The position numbers and the translations under genes were made by a program. From NCBI RefSeq assembly GCF_000732195.1, contig NZ_JNNU01000014.1, forward strand, positions 97,445 to 161,444: a stretch of 64,000 bases of DNA. Reading direction: 5' to 3'. This stretch comes from Neorhizobium vignae. GTDB taxonomy: Bacteria > Pseudomonadota > Alphaproteobacteria > Rhizobiales > Rhizobiaceae. The notes below the pieces were generated by a model, which searched no databases, was not told the DNA's origin, and saw only the letters and a list, made by a program, of their open reading frames with translations. Position 1 is the first letter of the stretch, and the number at the start of each line of letters is the position of its first letter. This document shows positions 24,711 to 33,639 of this stretch, one piece after another.

Positions 24711-26294
24711 ATGGACCCCGATAGCGGCGCAAAGCCGCCGGAAGGCGGGGCGTCGGCGGTACCGCGCGGAGAGGGTAAATCCTCGAGGCGTCGGAAGGCG
24801 AAGCGGAACGGCAAACGTCGTGACGCGGCGCCTGTAACCAATTCGGAAGCGGTCGATTCGGCCGCCTCTGCCGGACGTCCCAACGGCCAGGAACCCAACC
24901 CGTCGGCGCGCAAGCGAAAGCGGCGCCGTGCGAAATCCGCGGGTGCCCAGCAGCCGGTACAGGGGGCGAACGCCGCACCCGCAGCACAGCAGATTCCGGT
25001 TCGTGCCGAGGGCGGGCAACAGCCGCACTCGGCCAAGTCGTCGTCGTCGCGCAATCGGCGCAAGAAGAATAGAGGCGGTCGCGGCCTGCAGGGCCGACCG
25101 CTGACACCTGCCAAGGCGGCGCCCGGTGTGGCCAAGGCTCCAGCGCCTGCCGGTTCGGGCCAGGTTTCCTCCAAGGATGCACGCGGCAGGGCGGGAGCCG
25201 AGAGCCTGGGCGCAGAGCTGCGCGGCGAAAAATTCTCCTACGTCAACGATCTCTATGCGGCGCTCGACCTCGGTACCAACAATTGCCGCCTGCTGATCGC
25301 CCAGCCGACACGGCCGGGCCAGTTTCGCGTCGTCGATGCGTTTTCGCGGATCGTCCGTCTCGGCGAAGGGCTCGGCACCAGCCGCCGGCTGTCGCAGGAT
25401 GCCATGGACCGCGCCGTCGAGGCGTTGCGCATCTGCGCCACAAAGCTCGCCAACCGGCCGATTCGCCGCATGCGGCTGATCGCCACCGAAGCCTGCCGGG
25501 CTGCCGAGAACGGCGAGGAGTTCTTGGCCCGCGTCATCGCGGAAACCGGACTGGAGCTGGAAATCATCGATCGCGAGACCGAGGCGCGGCTTGCCGTGTC
25601 GGGATGCTCGTCGCTGGTTGGCCGTGAGGCGCGCTCCGTCGTTCTCTTCGATATCGGCGGCGGCTCGTCGGAAATCGCGGTCATCCGCATCGATGACAGC
25701 CGGTCGAGCCGGCTTGCCAACCACATCACCCATTGGACCTCGCTTCCGGTCGGCGTCGTGACGCTGTCGGAAAGGCATGGCGGGCGCGACGTCACGCCGG
25801 AAGTATTCAACGCCATGGTGACGGAAGTCGAAGGCATGCTGGCCGATTTCGATTGCCCGCCGCTGGCCGCCTTCCGCCGCCAGGGCGCCGAGGATTTCCA
25901 CCTGATCGGCACGTCTGGCACGGTCACCACGCTTGCGGGCGTGCATCTCGACCTGCCGCGCTACGACCGCCGCAAAGTCGACGGCCTGTGGCTGTCGGAT
26001 GCGGAAGTCTCCGCCATGCAGGCAAAGCTGCTCTCCTGGGATTTTGCTGGTCGTGCCGCCAATCCCTGCATCGGTCCGGACCGGGCCGATCTGGTGCTGG
26101 CCGGCTGCGCCATACTGGAAGCGATCCGCCGCCGCTGGCCGAGCCAGCGCATGCGGGTTGCCGACCGGGGCCTGCGCGAGGGCCTGCTGACGGACATGAT
26201 GGCCGATGACGGCGTGTGGCGCCGGGTGCGGCCGCGCCGCCAGGCGGGCAGTCCAGGTGCCGGCGGACAGGATGAGGCTGGAGCAAGGCGATGA
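24711..26294 (+). CDS. ppx: Ppx/GppA phosphatase with long basic N-terminal tail
   Basis: An exopolyphosphatase / pppGpp phosphohydrolase of the ASKHA fold. Phosphate-1 motif AALDLGTNNCRLLI, the phosphate-2 region LFDIGGGSSEIAVI and LIGTSGTVTTLAG are all present. The core starts at about residue 180. Before it lies a disordered tail rich in Lys, Arg, Ser and Pro (for example SSRRRKAKRNGKRRD), which is unusual for the family and could bind nucleic acid, ribosomes or polyphosphate itself. The start is uncertain: ATG 24711 or the adjacent GTG 24708, and no strong ribosome site is seen. Its stop overlaps the rlmE start (ATGA). It cannot be assigned to Ppx or GppA by sequence alone. Confidence 0.88.
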   Translation: MDPDSGAKPPEGGASAVPRGEGKSSRRRKAKRNGKRRDAAPVTNSEAVDSAASAGRPNGQEPNPSARKRKRRRAKSAGAQQPVQGANAAPAAQQIPVRAEGGQQPHSAKSSSSRNRRKKNRGGRGLQGRPLTPAKAAPGVAKAPAPAGSGQVSSKDARGRAGAESLGAELRGEKFSYVNDLYAALDLGTNNCRLLIAQPTRPGQFRVVDAFSRIVRLGEGLGTSRRLSQDAMDRAVEALRICATKLANRPIRRMRLIATEACRAAENGEEFLARVIAETGLELEIIDRETEARLAVSGCSSLVGREARSVVLFDIGGGSSEIAVIRIDDSRSSRLANHITHWTSLPVGVVTLSERHGGRDVTPEVFNAMVTEVEGMLADFDCPPLAAFRRQGAEDFHLIGTSGTVTTLAGVHLDLPRYDRRKVDGLWLSDAEVSAMQAKLLSWDFAGRAANPCIGPDRADLVLAGCAILEAIRRRWPSQRMRVADRGLREGLLTDMMADDGVWRRVRPRRQAGSPGAGGQDEAGARR

Positions 26295-27100
26295 CGAAAC
26301 CACCTTCAAAATCCCCGGGCAGCGGCAACCGCACCGGCCGCAAGCTCGGCCAGAAGGTCAAGAAGGGCAAGCTCAAGGCGTCGTCGCGGCGCTGGCTCGA
26401 GCGTCATATCAACGACCCCTACGTCCAGCGGGCCAAGCTCGAAGGATATCGCGCCCGCGCGGCCTTCAAGCTTCTGGAGATCGACGAGAAACATCAGATC
26501 CTCAAAGGCGCCCGCCGCATTATCGATCTGGGTGCGGCACCGGGAAGCTGGTCGCAGATCGCCGCCAATGTCACCGGCTCGACCGACGATGATATCCGCG
26601 TCGCGGCGATCGATTTCCTGGAAATGGCGCCGCTCGCCGGCGTCAAGATCCTGCAGCTCGACTTCCTCGATTCGGAAGCGCCGCGCCTGTTGATGGAAGC
26701 AATCGGCGGCACGCCGGACGTGGTCATTTCGGACATGGCGGCGCCGACCACCGGCCACCAGAAGACCGATCACCTGCGCACCATGCATCTGTGCGAAGTG
26801 GCGGCGCATTTCGCGGTCGAGGTGCTCGGCGAGGGCGGCCATTTCCTGGCCAAGACCTTCCAGGGCGGCACCGAACGCGACCTGCTCAACATGCTGAAGC
26901 AGAATTTCAGGCAGGTCATCCACGTGAAGCCGGGCGCATCGCGCCAGGAATCGGTCGAGATGTTCCTGCTCGCCAAGCATTTCAAGGGCCGCAGGGCCGG
27001 CGAGACTGCCACGGAGTCCGAGATGGAGGAACCCGAGGTGGAGGATGCGGACATGGAATACGCCGAAGCCGAAGACGCCGACCTGGACGATCGGGCCTGA
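26291..27100 (+). CDS. rlmE: 23S rRNA (uridine-2552 2'-O)-methyltransferase RlmE
   Basis: It methylates U2552 of the ribosomal A loop during late 50S assembly, using SAM. The Rossmann motif I appears as DLGAAPGSWSQIA, the catalytic Asp in ISDMAAPTTGHQKTDH, and the catalytic Lys in LAKTFQGG. The 269-residue length exceeds the E. coli enzyme (about 209) by a basic N-terminus and a very acidic C-terminal tail (about 30 residues, dominated by Glu and Asp). It overlaps ppx by four bases, so the two are translated together. It ends exactly where the convergent MFS gene ends. Confidence 0.95.
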   Translation: MTKPPSKSPGSGNRTGRKLGQKVKKGKLKASSRRWLERHINDPYVQRAKLEGYRARAAFKLLEIDEKHQILKGARRIIDLGAAPGSWSQIAANVTGSTDDDIRVAAIDFLEMAPLAGVKILQLDFLDSEAPRLLMEAIGGTPDVVISDMAAPTTGHQKTDHLRTMHLCEVAAHFAVEVLGEGGHFLAKTFQGGTERDLLNMLKQNFRQVIHVKPGASRQESVEMFLLAKHFKGRRAGETATESEMEEPEVEDADMEYAEAEDADLDDRA

Positions 27101-28540
27101 TTACTCGCCGGCTTCCGGTTGAATCTTGGGGGTTCCGTGGCCGGAAACGGCGGCGCCCGTCATCGGGTCCAGTTTCAGCAGGGGCATGACCGCCAGAAGC
27201 GAAAGGGCGGCCACCAGGAAGAAAGCCAGGTGGAAATCAACGAGCTGCAGGTGCGTGCCGGTGACCGCCGCCGAGGCTTCGAGGATGAAGGCCGCAAAGG
27301 CGACGCCGAGCGCCATGCTGATCTGCTGCAGGACGGAGGCGATCGAGGTCGCCTGGCTCGCCTGTTCGTCGCTGATCTCGGAATAGCTGAGCGCGTTCGA
27401 GCCGGTGAAGAAGAAGGAACGGCAGACCCCCGACATAAGCAGGAAGGCGATGATCAGCGCGTGGGAGGTCTCCGGCGTGAAAAAACCGTTTGCCGCCGTG
27501 GTCGCGGCGCCGAGTACGCCCGAGACGATCAGCGTCATCTTGAACCCGGTCATCGCGAAGACGCGGCGGGCGGCGAATTTCACGATCAGCGCGCCGAGCG
27601 CGCCCGCAAACGTAATGAGGCCGGACTGGAAAGGGTTGAGGCCGAAACCGAGTTGCAGCATCAGCGGCATCAGGAATGGAATGGCGCCGGTCGAGATGCG
27701 GAACAGCGTACCGCTGCTGCTGGCGGCCCGGAACGCATCGTCCTTGAAGAGCCGCAGGTTGAGGATCGGGGCGGGGTGGCTGCGCGCGTGGACGACATAG
27801 GCGACGCCGGCTGCGAGCCCCAGTGCCGTCGCCGCTATGCCGACGGCCGGCGGCAGCGCCGGAAGGCCGACGACCGAAAGTCCGAAGACCGTGCCGGCGG
27901 CGGTGACCGAGGTCAGGAAGAACCCCCGCCAGTCGATCGACGGCGGATTGGTGGCCTCTATTTCCGGCAGGAAGATCGTCGAGAGATAGATGCCGAGCAC
28001 GCCGACCGGCACGTTGATCAGGAAGATCCAGTGCCAGGTGAAATAGGTGGTGATGAAACCGCCGATCGGCGGGCCGGTGAGGGGCCCGACCAGCGCCGGA
28101 ATGGTGAGCAGCGCCATGGCCGAGACGAGCTCGCTGCGTTTCGTGGTGCGCAGGAGAACCAGTCGAGCAACCGGCGTCATCATGGCTCCGCCCATGCCCT
28201 GCAAGAAGCGCGACAGCACGAACTGGAGGAGATCGGAGGAGAACGCGCAGCAGATCGAGCCGATGACAAAGACGAAGATCGCGACTCGAAAGATCTTCTT
28301 GGCGCCGAAGCGATCCGCCATCCAACCGCTGATCGGGATGAACATGGCGAGCGCCACCATGTAGGAGGTCAGCGCCAGTTTGAGCGTGATCGGGCCGACA
28401 TTCAGGTCCGCGGCAATCGCCGGAAGTGCCGTCGCAATGACGGTGGAGTCCATCTGCTCCATGAAAAGGGCGACGGCGAGTATGAGCGGAACGATGCGGT
28501 TCATGGGAAGGGCCTGCATGGCGGGAATTGGCCCGTCCAT
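27101..28540 (-). CDS. MFS exporter, DHA2 (14-TMS, EmrB-like)
   Basis: An inner-membrane drug/H+ antiporter of about 479 residues. The N-terminal TM1 pattern LFMEQMDSTVIATALPAI (motif D1), motif A GWMADRFGAKK and the motif C-like GPLTGPPIGGFITTYFTW are present, which is typical of EmrB/HsrA-like exporters. The start is uncertain; ATG 28540 was chosen, while ATG 28519 is possible. There is no adjacent membrane-fusion protein or regulator, so it probably works alone. Its stop codon abuts the rlmE stop with no spacer, so terminator function must lie inside one of the two genes. Confidence 0.88.
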   Translation of the reverse strand: MDGPIPAMQALPMNRIVPLILAVALFMEQMDSTVIATALPAIAADLNVGPITLKLALTSYMVALAMFIPISGWMADRFGAKKIFRVAIFVFVIGSICCAFSSDLLQFVLSRFLQGMGGAMMTPVARLVLLRTTKRSELVSAMALLTIPALVGPLTGPPIGGFITTYFTWHWIFLINVPVGVLGIYLSTIFLPEIEATNPPSIDWRGFFLTSVTAAGTVFGLSVVGLPALPPAVGIAATALGLAAGVAYVVHARSHPAPILNLRLFKDDAFRAASSSGTLFRISTGAIPFLMPLMLQLGFGLNPFQSGLITFAGALGALIVKFAARRVFAMTGFKMTLIVSGVLGAATTAANGFFTPETSHALIIAFLLMSGVCRSFFFTGSNALSYSEISDEQASQATSIASVLQQISMALGVAFAAFILEASAAVTGTHLQLVDFHLAFFLVAALSLLAVMPLLKLDPMTGAAVSGHGTPKIQPEAGE

Positions 28541-28701
28541 AGACCTGTTGGTCCCGTCTGCCAATTGCGGAATCTCACCATTTCCGGTTTTGGGTCACGT
28601 CTGCGTGAGATCGGATTTCCTCGGCAGGGAACGCGGTTATGTTCCACCGCATAACGACCCGATTTTGACGGTCCGGCATAATTCCAGGAGGCAGTGACAT
28701 C

Positions 28702-29691
28702 ATGACGAATTCAGGTATCGGACGGCGCACCCTTATCGGCACAGCCGGTTTGGGCATCCTCGCTGCGCCGGCGATCATCAATGCCGGGGCTTTTGCCCAG
28801 GAGACCCAGAAATTGGCTATCGATCATGTGACCCCGCCGGATATCCACAAATTCAAGCTCGGCGGTTTCCAGGTTCTGGCGGTGAAGGATGGGGCCCGTC
28901 CCTCCGGCGCTCCCGGCGAAACCTTCGGCCTCAACCAGCCGCCCGAAACGCTCGCAGCGCTGCTGACCCAGAACTTTCTGCCGACGGAACAGTTCGTCAA
29001 CAGCTTCTCACCGACGCTGATCGATACCGGCAGCAACGTGATCCTGTTCGATACCGGCCTCGGCAAACCGGGCCGCGCCCAGGGCGTCGGACGTCTGATC
29101 GAAGGATTGGCGGCCGCTGGCTACATGCCCGAAGATATCTCGATCGTCGTCATCACCCACATGCATGGCGACCATATCGGCGGCCTCATGGAAGACGGCA
29201 AGCCGGCTTTCCCGAAGGCGCGGTATGTCACGGGCCAGGTGGAATACGACTTCTGGACCGATGCTGCCCGCGCCGGCACGCCCGCAGAGGGCAACCAGAA
29301 GAGCGTGCTCGCCAATGTGAAGCCGCTTGCCGAAAAGATGACCTTCCTGAAGGATGGCGGTGAAGTCGTCTCCGGCATCACCGCCATGTTGGCGCCGGGC
29401 CATACGCCCGGCATGCTGAATTTCAATATCGAATCGCAAGGCAAGCGCCTGATCCTCGCCGCCGATACGGTCAACCACTACGTCCTGTCGCTTCAGCGGC
29501 CCGAATGGGAGGTCCGTTTCGACATGGACAAGACGCAGGGGGCGGCCACCCGCAAGAAGGTCCTCGACATGGTCGCCACGGACAAGGTCGCCTTCCTCGG
29601 CTATCACATGCCGTTTCCGGCGGTCGGTTTCGTCGAAAAGCAGGGCACCGGCTACCGGTTCGTGCCGAAGACCTATCAGTTCGACATCTGA
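28702..29691 (+). CDS. Tat-exported metallo-beta-lactamase-fold hydrolase
   Basis: A 329-residue enzyme. The N-terminus (GRRTLIGTAGLG then a hydrophobic run ending near AFAQ) is a twin-arginine signal, so it folds with its metals before export to the periplasm. The metal motif HMHGDHIGG begins at residue 153, and later ligands are seen around APGHTPG and AADTVNH. The family includes quorum-quenching lactonases and arylsulfatase-like hydrolases; the substrate cannot be assigned. AGGAGG precedes the ATG. It is a single-gene unit with a strong terminator downstream. Confidence 0.88.
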   Translation: MTNSGIGRRTLIGTAGLGILAAPAIINAGAFAQETQKLAIDHVTPPDIHKFKLGGFQVLAVKDGARPSGAPGETFGLNQPPETLAALLTQNFLPTEQFVNSFSPTLIDTGSNVILFDTGLGKPGRAQGVGRLIEGLAAAGYMPEDISIVVITHMHGDHIGGLMEDGKPAFPKARYVTGQVEYDFWTDAARAGTPAEGNQKSVLANVKPLAEKMTFLKDGGEVVSGITAMLAPGHTPGMLNFNIESQGKRLILAADTVNHYVLSLQRPEWEVRFDMDKTQGAATRKKVLDMVATDKVAFLGYHMPFPAVGFVEKQGTGYRFVPKTYQFDI

Positions 29692-29711
29692 TTGTTGTTG
29701 AAAAGCAATCG

Positions 29712-29741
29712 AAACCCGGGAGAAGCTTCTCTCGGGTTTTT
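29712..29741 (+). terminator. Intrinsic terminator of the MBL-fold gene
   Basis: AAACCCG and CGGGTTT bracket an inner GAGA / TCTC pairing with an AGCT loop and run into TTTTT, about 20 bases past the stop. Confidence 0.85.
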
Positions 29742-29872
29742 GCTATTCCCTTCTTGTCATGAACGTGTTACCAGCCCTCGCCAACTTCCAAGCAATTGTT
29801 GCCGGAGCGTCGGGACGTATCCAAGTCGTTCCTGAGCGCATCCCGCATTTTCTAGATCGAAGGAATTTGGCA

Positions 29873-31375
29873 ATGGCACGCATCATTGAAACCGCAACCG
29901 GCGCAGATGCGCTTACCTTCGACGACGTGCTCCTGCAGCCCGGCCATTCCGAAGTCATGCCGGGCCAGACGAATATCGCGACGACCATCGCCCAGGATAT
30001 CGAGCTCAACCTGCCAATCATTTCCTCGGCCATGGATACGGTGACGGAAAGCCGGCTTGCCATCGCCATGGCGCAGGCAGGCGGCATCGGCGTCATCCAC
30101 CGCAACCTCACCCCGATCGAACAGGCCGAACAGGTTCGCCAGGTCAAGAAGTTCGAAAGCGGCATGGTCGTCAACCCGGTGACGATAGGCCCTGATGCGA
30201 CCCTCGCCGACGCGCTGTCCTTGATGAAGTCCTACAGCATTTCCGGCATTCCGGTCGTCGAGAACGGCGGCGGTCATGTCCCGGGCCGGCTGGTCGGCAT
30301 TCTCACCAACCGCGACGTCCGGTTCGCGTCGGATCCGGCTCAGAAGATCTACGAGCTGATGACCCGCGAGAACCTGATCACCGTCAAGGAAAGCAGCGTC
30401 GATCAGACCGAGGCCAAGCGCCTTCTTCACAAGCATCGCATCGAGAAGCTGCTGGTCGTCGATGGCGAAGGCCGCTGCGTCGGTCTCATCACCGTCAAGG
30501 ATATCGAAAAGACCCAGCTCAATCCGAACGCCTCGAAGGATGCCCAGGGGCGCCTTCGTGCGGCCGCTGCGATCAGCGTCGGCGACGATGGTTTCGAGCG
30601 TGCCGAACGTCTCATCGAGGCCGGCGTCGATCTGCTGGTCGTCGATACGGCCCACGGCCATTCGCAGCGCGTGCTCGATGCGGTCACGCGGGTGAAGCGC
30701 ATCTCCAACCACGTGCGTGTCATGGCCGGCAATGTCGCGACCTCCGACGGCACCAAGGCGCTGATCGATGCCGGCGCGGATGCGGTCAAGGTCGGCATCG
30801 GTCCGGGCTCGATCTGCACCACCCGCATCGTCGCCGGCGTCGGCGTGCCGCAGCTCGCGGCAATCATGTCGGCCGTCGAAGCCGCGCGCGCGCAGAACAT
30901 CCCGGTCATCGCCGATGGCGGCATCAAGTTCTCGGGTGACCTCGCCAAGGCGATCGCCGCCGGCGCATCCGCCGTGATGATCGGCTCGCTGCTGGCCGGC
31001 ACCGATGAAAGCCCGGGCGAAGTCTATCTCTACCAGGGCCGCTCGTTCAAAGCCTATCGCGGCATGGGCTCGGTTGGCGCCATGGCGCGTGGTTCCGCCG
31101 ATCGTTACTTCCAGGCGGAAGTGCGCGACACGCTGAAGCTGGTTCCCGAAGGCATCGAGGGTCAGGTCCCCTACAAGGGCCCGGTCTCCGGCGTGCTGCA
31201 CCAGCTTGGCGGCGGTCTGAAGGCGGCCATGGGTTATGTCGGCGGCGCCAATCTCAAGGAATTCCAGGAGCGCGCCACCTTCGTGCGTATCTCCGGCGCA
31301 GGCCTGCGCGAAAGCCATGCGCATGACGTGACGATCACCCGCGAGAGCCCCAACTATCCGGGCGCTGGCGTCTGA
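29873..31375 (+). CDS. guaB: Inosine-5'-monophosphate dehydrogenase
   Basis: It oxidises IMP to XMP with NAD+, the first committed step of GMP synthesis. The 500-residue TIM barrel carries the catalytic cysteine in GPGSICTTR and the flap region after GSVGAMARGS. Two CBS domains (about 95-215) are inserted after the first barrel strands (for example SISGIPVVENGG), as is usual. ATG 29873 follows GAAGGAA and gives the family N-terminus; the frame extends back to 29759 without similarity. Confidence 0.97.
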   Translation: MARIIETATGADALTFDDVLLQPGHSEVMPGQTNIATTIAQDIELNLPIISSAMDTVTESRLAIAMAQAGGIGVIHRNLTPIEQAEQVRQVKKFESGMVVNPVTIGPDATLADALSLMKSYSISGIPVVENGGGHVPGRLVGILTNRDVRFASDPAQKIYELMTRENLITVKESSVDQTEAKRLLHKHRIEKLLVVDGEGRCVGLITVKDIEKTQLNPNASKDAQGRLRAAAAISVGDDGFERAERLIEAGVDLLVVDTAHGHSQRVLDAVTRVKRISNHVRVMAGNVATSDGTKALIDAGADAVKVGIGPGSICTTRIVAGVGVPQLAAIMSAVEAARAQNIPVIADGGIKFSGDLAKAIAAGASAVMIGSLLAGTDESPGEVYLYQGRSFKAYRGMGSVGAMARGSADRYFQAEVRDTLKLVPEGIEGQVPYKGPVSGVLHQLGGGLKAAMGYVGGANLKEFQERATFVRISGAGLRESHAHDVTITRESPNYPGAGV

Positions 31376-31385
31376 TATCCGTGAT

Positions 31386-31409
31386 GGGAGGAGGGTGTTG
31401 CCTCCTCCC
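31386..31409 (+). terminator. Hairpin after guaB
   Basis: A 9 bp perfect stem (GGGAGGAGG / CCTCCTCCC) with a 6 nt loop lies 11 bases past the guaB stop. Only a weak T-rich stretch follows. Confidence 0.55.
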
Positions 31410-31546
31410 TCGAATTTCAAAAAAAGTCCGGTGGATGCCAGCCGCAAGAGCCTCATCGGGAGGCCCGGTTGCTTATGTCTTTCGTGATTCCCTGCTAAAT
31501 AACCAACGGTGGCGATTGTGCCGATGGGCAATTTTCGGGGGTAAAC

Positions 31547-31909
31547 ATGAAGAAGTTTCTGGCTTGCGCGCTCCTTCTGGGCGCGGCATTCGTTGCACCT
31601 GCGCAGGCGCAGATCGTTCGCGCCGGTACCTATGATGTCGAGGGCACCAATCTCGATGGTTCCGCCTACAAGGGAACCGCGAAGATCTCGCTGACCAGCG
31701 AAACGACCTGCTCGATCGAGTGGAAAACCGGATCCTCCACGTCCAGCGGCATCTGCATGCTCTATGGCGATTCCTTCGCTGCCGGTTACGTGCTCGGCAA
31801 GGCGGTCGGCCTCGTCGTCTACAAGGTCAATGACGACGGCTCGCTGGAAGGCGCCTGGACCATTTCCGGCAAGGACGGATCCGGCACAGAGAACCTGATC
31901 CCGCAATAA
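31547..31909 (+). CDS. Small exported hypothetical protein
   Basis: A 120-residue protein with a clear Sec signal peptide (MKKFLACALLLGAAFVAPAQA, cleaved before QIVRAG) and a mature domain of about 98 residues. It is mostly beta-prone and glycine-rich (YDVEGTNLDGSAYKGTAKIS), and two cysteines (CSIEW and SGICM) could form a disulfide. I have no function for it; similar small periplasmic proteins are common in rhizobia. GGGGGT lies before the ATG. Confidence 0.75.
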   Translation: MKKFLACALLLGAAFVAPAQAQIVRAGTYDVEGTNLDGSAYKGTAKISLTSETTCSIEWKTGSSTSSGICMLYGDSFAAGYVLGKAVGLVVYKVNDDGSLEGAWTISGKDGSGTENLIPQ

Positions 31910-32012
31910 CCTGCGGTCATGGATGATAGTGCGTGGCGCCGGTCAAGCGGCGCCATTGCGTATAGGAGAGCCCGCGTGATCTGGTTCCCCCGAGGAAGAG
32001 TGAGGAGAACCG

Positions 32013-32432
32013 ATGCTTTCTACTGATGCGACGCTCTGGCCGATGATCGCGCATGCCGTGCTCGTCTTTTTTCTCTACTGGCTGCTGTCAAGGAAACGCT
32101 TCGAGGCCGTCAGGGCAGGCAGCATCAAAGCCGGCGAGTTCCGTGACAACCTTCGGGAGCCGCCCGAAAGCTTGAACGTCTACAACAACCTCCGGAACCA
32201 ATTCGAACTGCCGGTCCTGTTCTACGCCGTCAGCCTCGTGCTGTATGTCTCGACCGCAGACAATTGGGGGACAGTTGCTCTCGCCTGGATCTTCGTCCTG
32301 TCCCGTTATGTGCATTCCTATGTGCATCTCACCAGCAACCGGCTGCGCTATCGCCGCCCGATCTTCATTATCGGCTTCTTTGCGGTGATGGCCATGTGGG
32401 CTTGGCTCGCGGTCTGGCTGGCCCTGAACTAG
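32013..32432 (+). CDS. MAPEG family membrane protein
   Basis: A 139-residue protein with four predicted transmembrane helices (about 8-25, 70-85, 90-105 and 115-137). It has the MAPEG-type segment around NLRNQFELPVLFYAV, where the charged N/R/E residues usually contact glutathione or the partner subunit. The family includes eukaryotic glutathione transferases, while bacterial members are mostly uncharacterised. GAGGAG lies before the start. There is no clear partner gene. Confidence 0.82.
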   Translation: MLSTDATLWPMIAHAVLVFFLYWLLSRKRFEAVRAGSIKAGEFRDNLREPPESLNVYNNLRNQFELPVLFYAVSLVLYVSTADNWGTVALAWIFVLSRYVHSYVHLTSNRLRYRRPIFIIGFFAVMAMWAWLAVWLALN

Positions 32433-32636
32433 CCGGGCCGCTAGTGAATGCCAGGGTGGGTTCGAGAGCCGTGCCCGTTGGCAGCCTCCGCCACAATCCT
32501 GGCGGGCCCATCGATCAAGGCAACCTCACGAACAAGTGTAATATCCGGCACTTAGATCACTCAGTGTTTCATCTTCAAGTGGCAGTTCCTCAGTATAGAT
32601 TTCGTCGTCGTACAATCTGCTACGGAGGAGCAAACC

Positions 32637-33521
32637 ATGGACAACGAGACCCCGAAGATCACCCAGGCGATGATCGACGCCTATGACGAATATACCCACC
32701 TGACGCTGGACCGTCGCCGCTTCATGGAAAAGTTGACCCAGCTTGCCGGCTCCGGGGCGGCTGCCGCGGCGATCGCGCCCCTGATCGGCGCCAGTTCTGC
32801 CATGGCGGACATCATTCCTGCCAATGACGAACGGTTGACCACGGAGGACGTTACCTATCCGGGCGCCAACGGCGTGACCATGAAGGGTTATCTCGTAAAA
32901 CCCAAGAATGCTTCCGGCACGCGCGGCGGTGTCCTGGTCATCCACGAGAATCGCGGCCTCAACGCTCATATCAAGGACGTTGCCCGCCGTATGGCGCTCG
33001 AGGGCTTCAATGCGCTCGCCGTCGATTTTCTGGCGCCCCAGGGCGGCACGCCGGCGGATGAAGAGCAGGCCCGGCAGATGTTCTCTTCGCTGAAGCCCGA
33101 AGAGGTTTCGGCCAATGGCGAAGCAAGCCGCGCCTATCTCGCCGGCATCAGCGGCGCGAACGGCAAGGTCGGTGCGATCGGCTTCTGCTGGGGTGGCGGC
33201 GCGGTCAACAATCTTGCTGTGAAGTCACCCGGCCTCAACGCCGGCGTCGCCTACTACGGCGCCCAGGCGAAGGCGGAGGATGTGCCCGCCATCAAGGCGC
33301 CGCTGATGCTGCATTACGGCGGTCTCGACGAGCGCATCAATGCCGGCATTCCGGCCTTCAGGGCGGCGCTTGAAAAGGGCGGCAAGACCTTCGAGATCTT
33401 CGTCTATGACGGCGCCAACCACGCCTTCAACAACGATACCTCGTCGGCCCGCTACGACAAGGCAGCCGCCGATCTCGCCTGGAGCCGCTCGGTGGCGTTC
33501 TTCAAGAAGAACTTGGCGTAA
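32637..33521 (+). CDS. Tat-exported dienelactone-hydrolase-family protein
   Basis: A 294-residue alpha/beta hydrolase. The nucleophile is Cys in GFCWGGG rather than Ser, as in dienelactone hydrolases; the acid lies in a conserved Asp region (GGLDERI) and the base in NHAFNN. Residues 20-55 contain DRRRFMEKLTQLAG and a hydrophobic segment ending ASSAMA, a twin-arginine signal preceded by a 25-residue N-terminal tail. It therefore acts in the periplasm. GGAGGAG is the ribosome site. The substrate is unknown, and its neighbours give no pathway clue. Confidence 0.87.
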   Translation: MDNETPKITQAMIDAYDEYTHLTLDRRRFMEKLTQLAGSGAAAAAIAPLIGASSAMADIIPANDERLTTEDVTYPGANGVTMKGYLVKPKNASGTRGGVLVIHENRGLNAHIKDVARRMALEGFNALAVDFLAPQGGTPADEEQARQMFSSLKPEEVSANGEASRAYLAGISGANGKVGAIGFCWGGGAVNNLAVKSPGLNAGVAYYGAQAKAEDVPAIKAPLMLHYGGLDERINAGIPAFRAALEKGGKTFEIFVYDGANHAFNNDTSSARYDKAAADLAWSRSVAFFKKNLA

Positions 33522-33553
33522 CCGATTGCCTGACCTCGATCACGAAGGCAGAA

Positions 33554-33572
33554 AGCCGGGCCCAGTCCGGCT
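33554..33572 (+). terminator. Short hairpin after the dienelactone-hydrolase gene
   Basis: AGCCGG and CCGGCT pair across a 7 nt loop, followed by TTCTTCC. It lies between convergent genes and is a weak terminator candidate. Confidence 0.4.
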
Positions 33573-33639
33573 TCTTCCGCGCTTACGTCAACGCTCACAA
33601 GCATTCCCGATAGCCGCCAAGGGCTTGGCGGCTAGTCCT

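Noticed and set aside
29852..31906. 684-codon minus-strand frame opposite guaB
   Set aside because: It is the shadow of a highly conserved gene in GC-rich DNA; composition is His/Asp/Arg-rich and lacks any domain.
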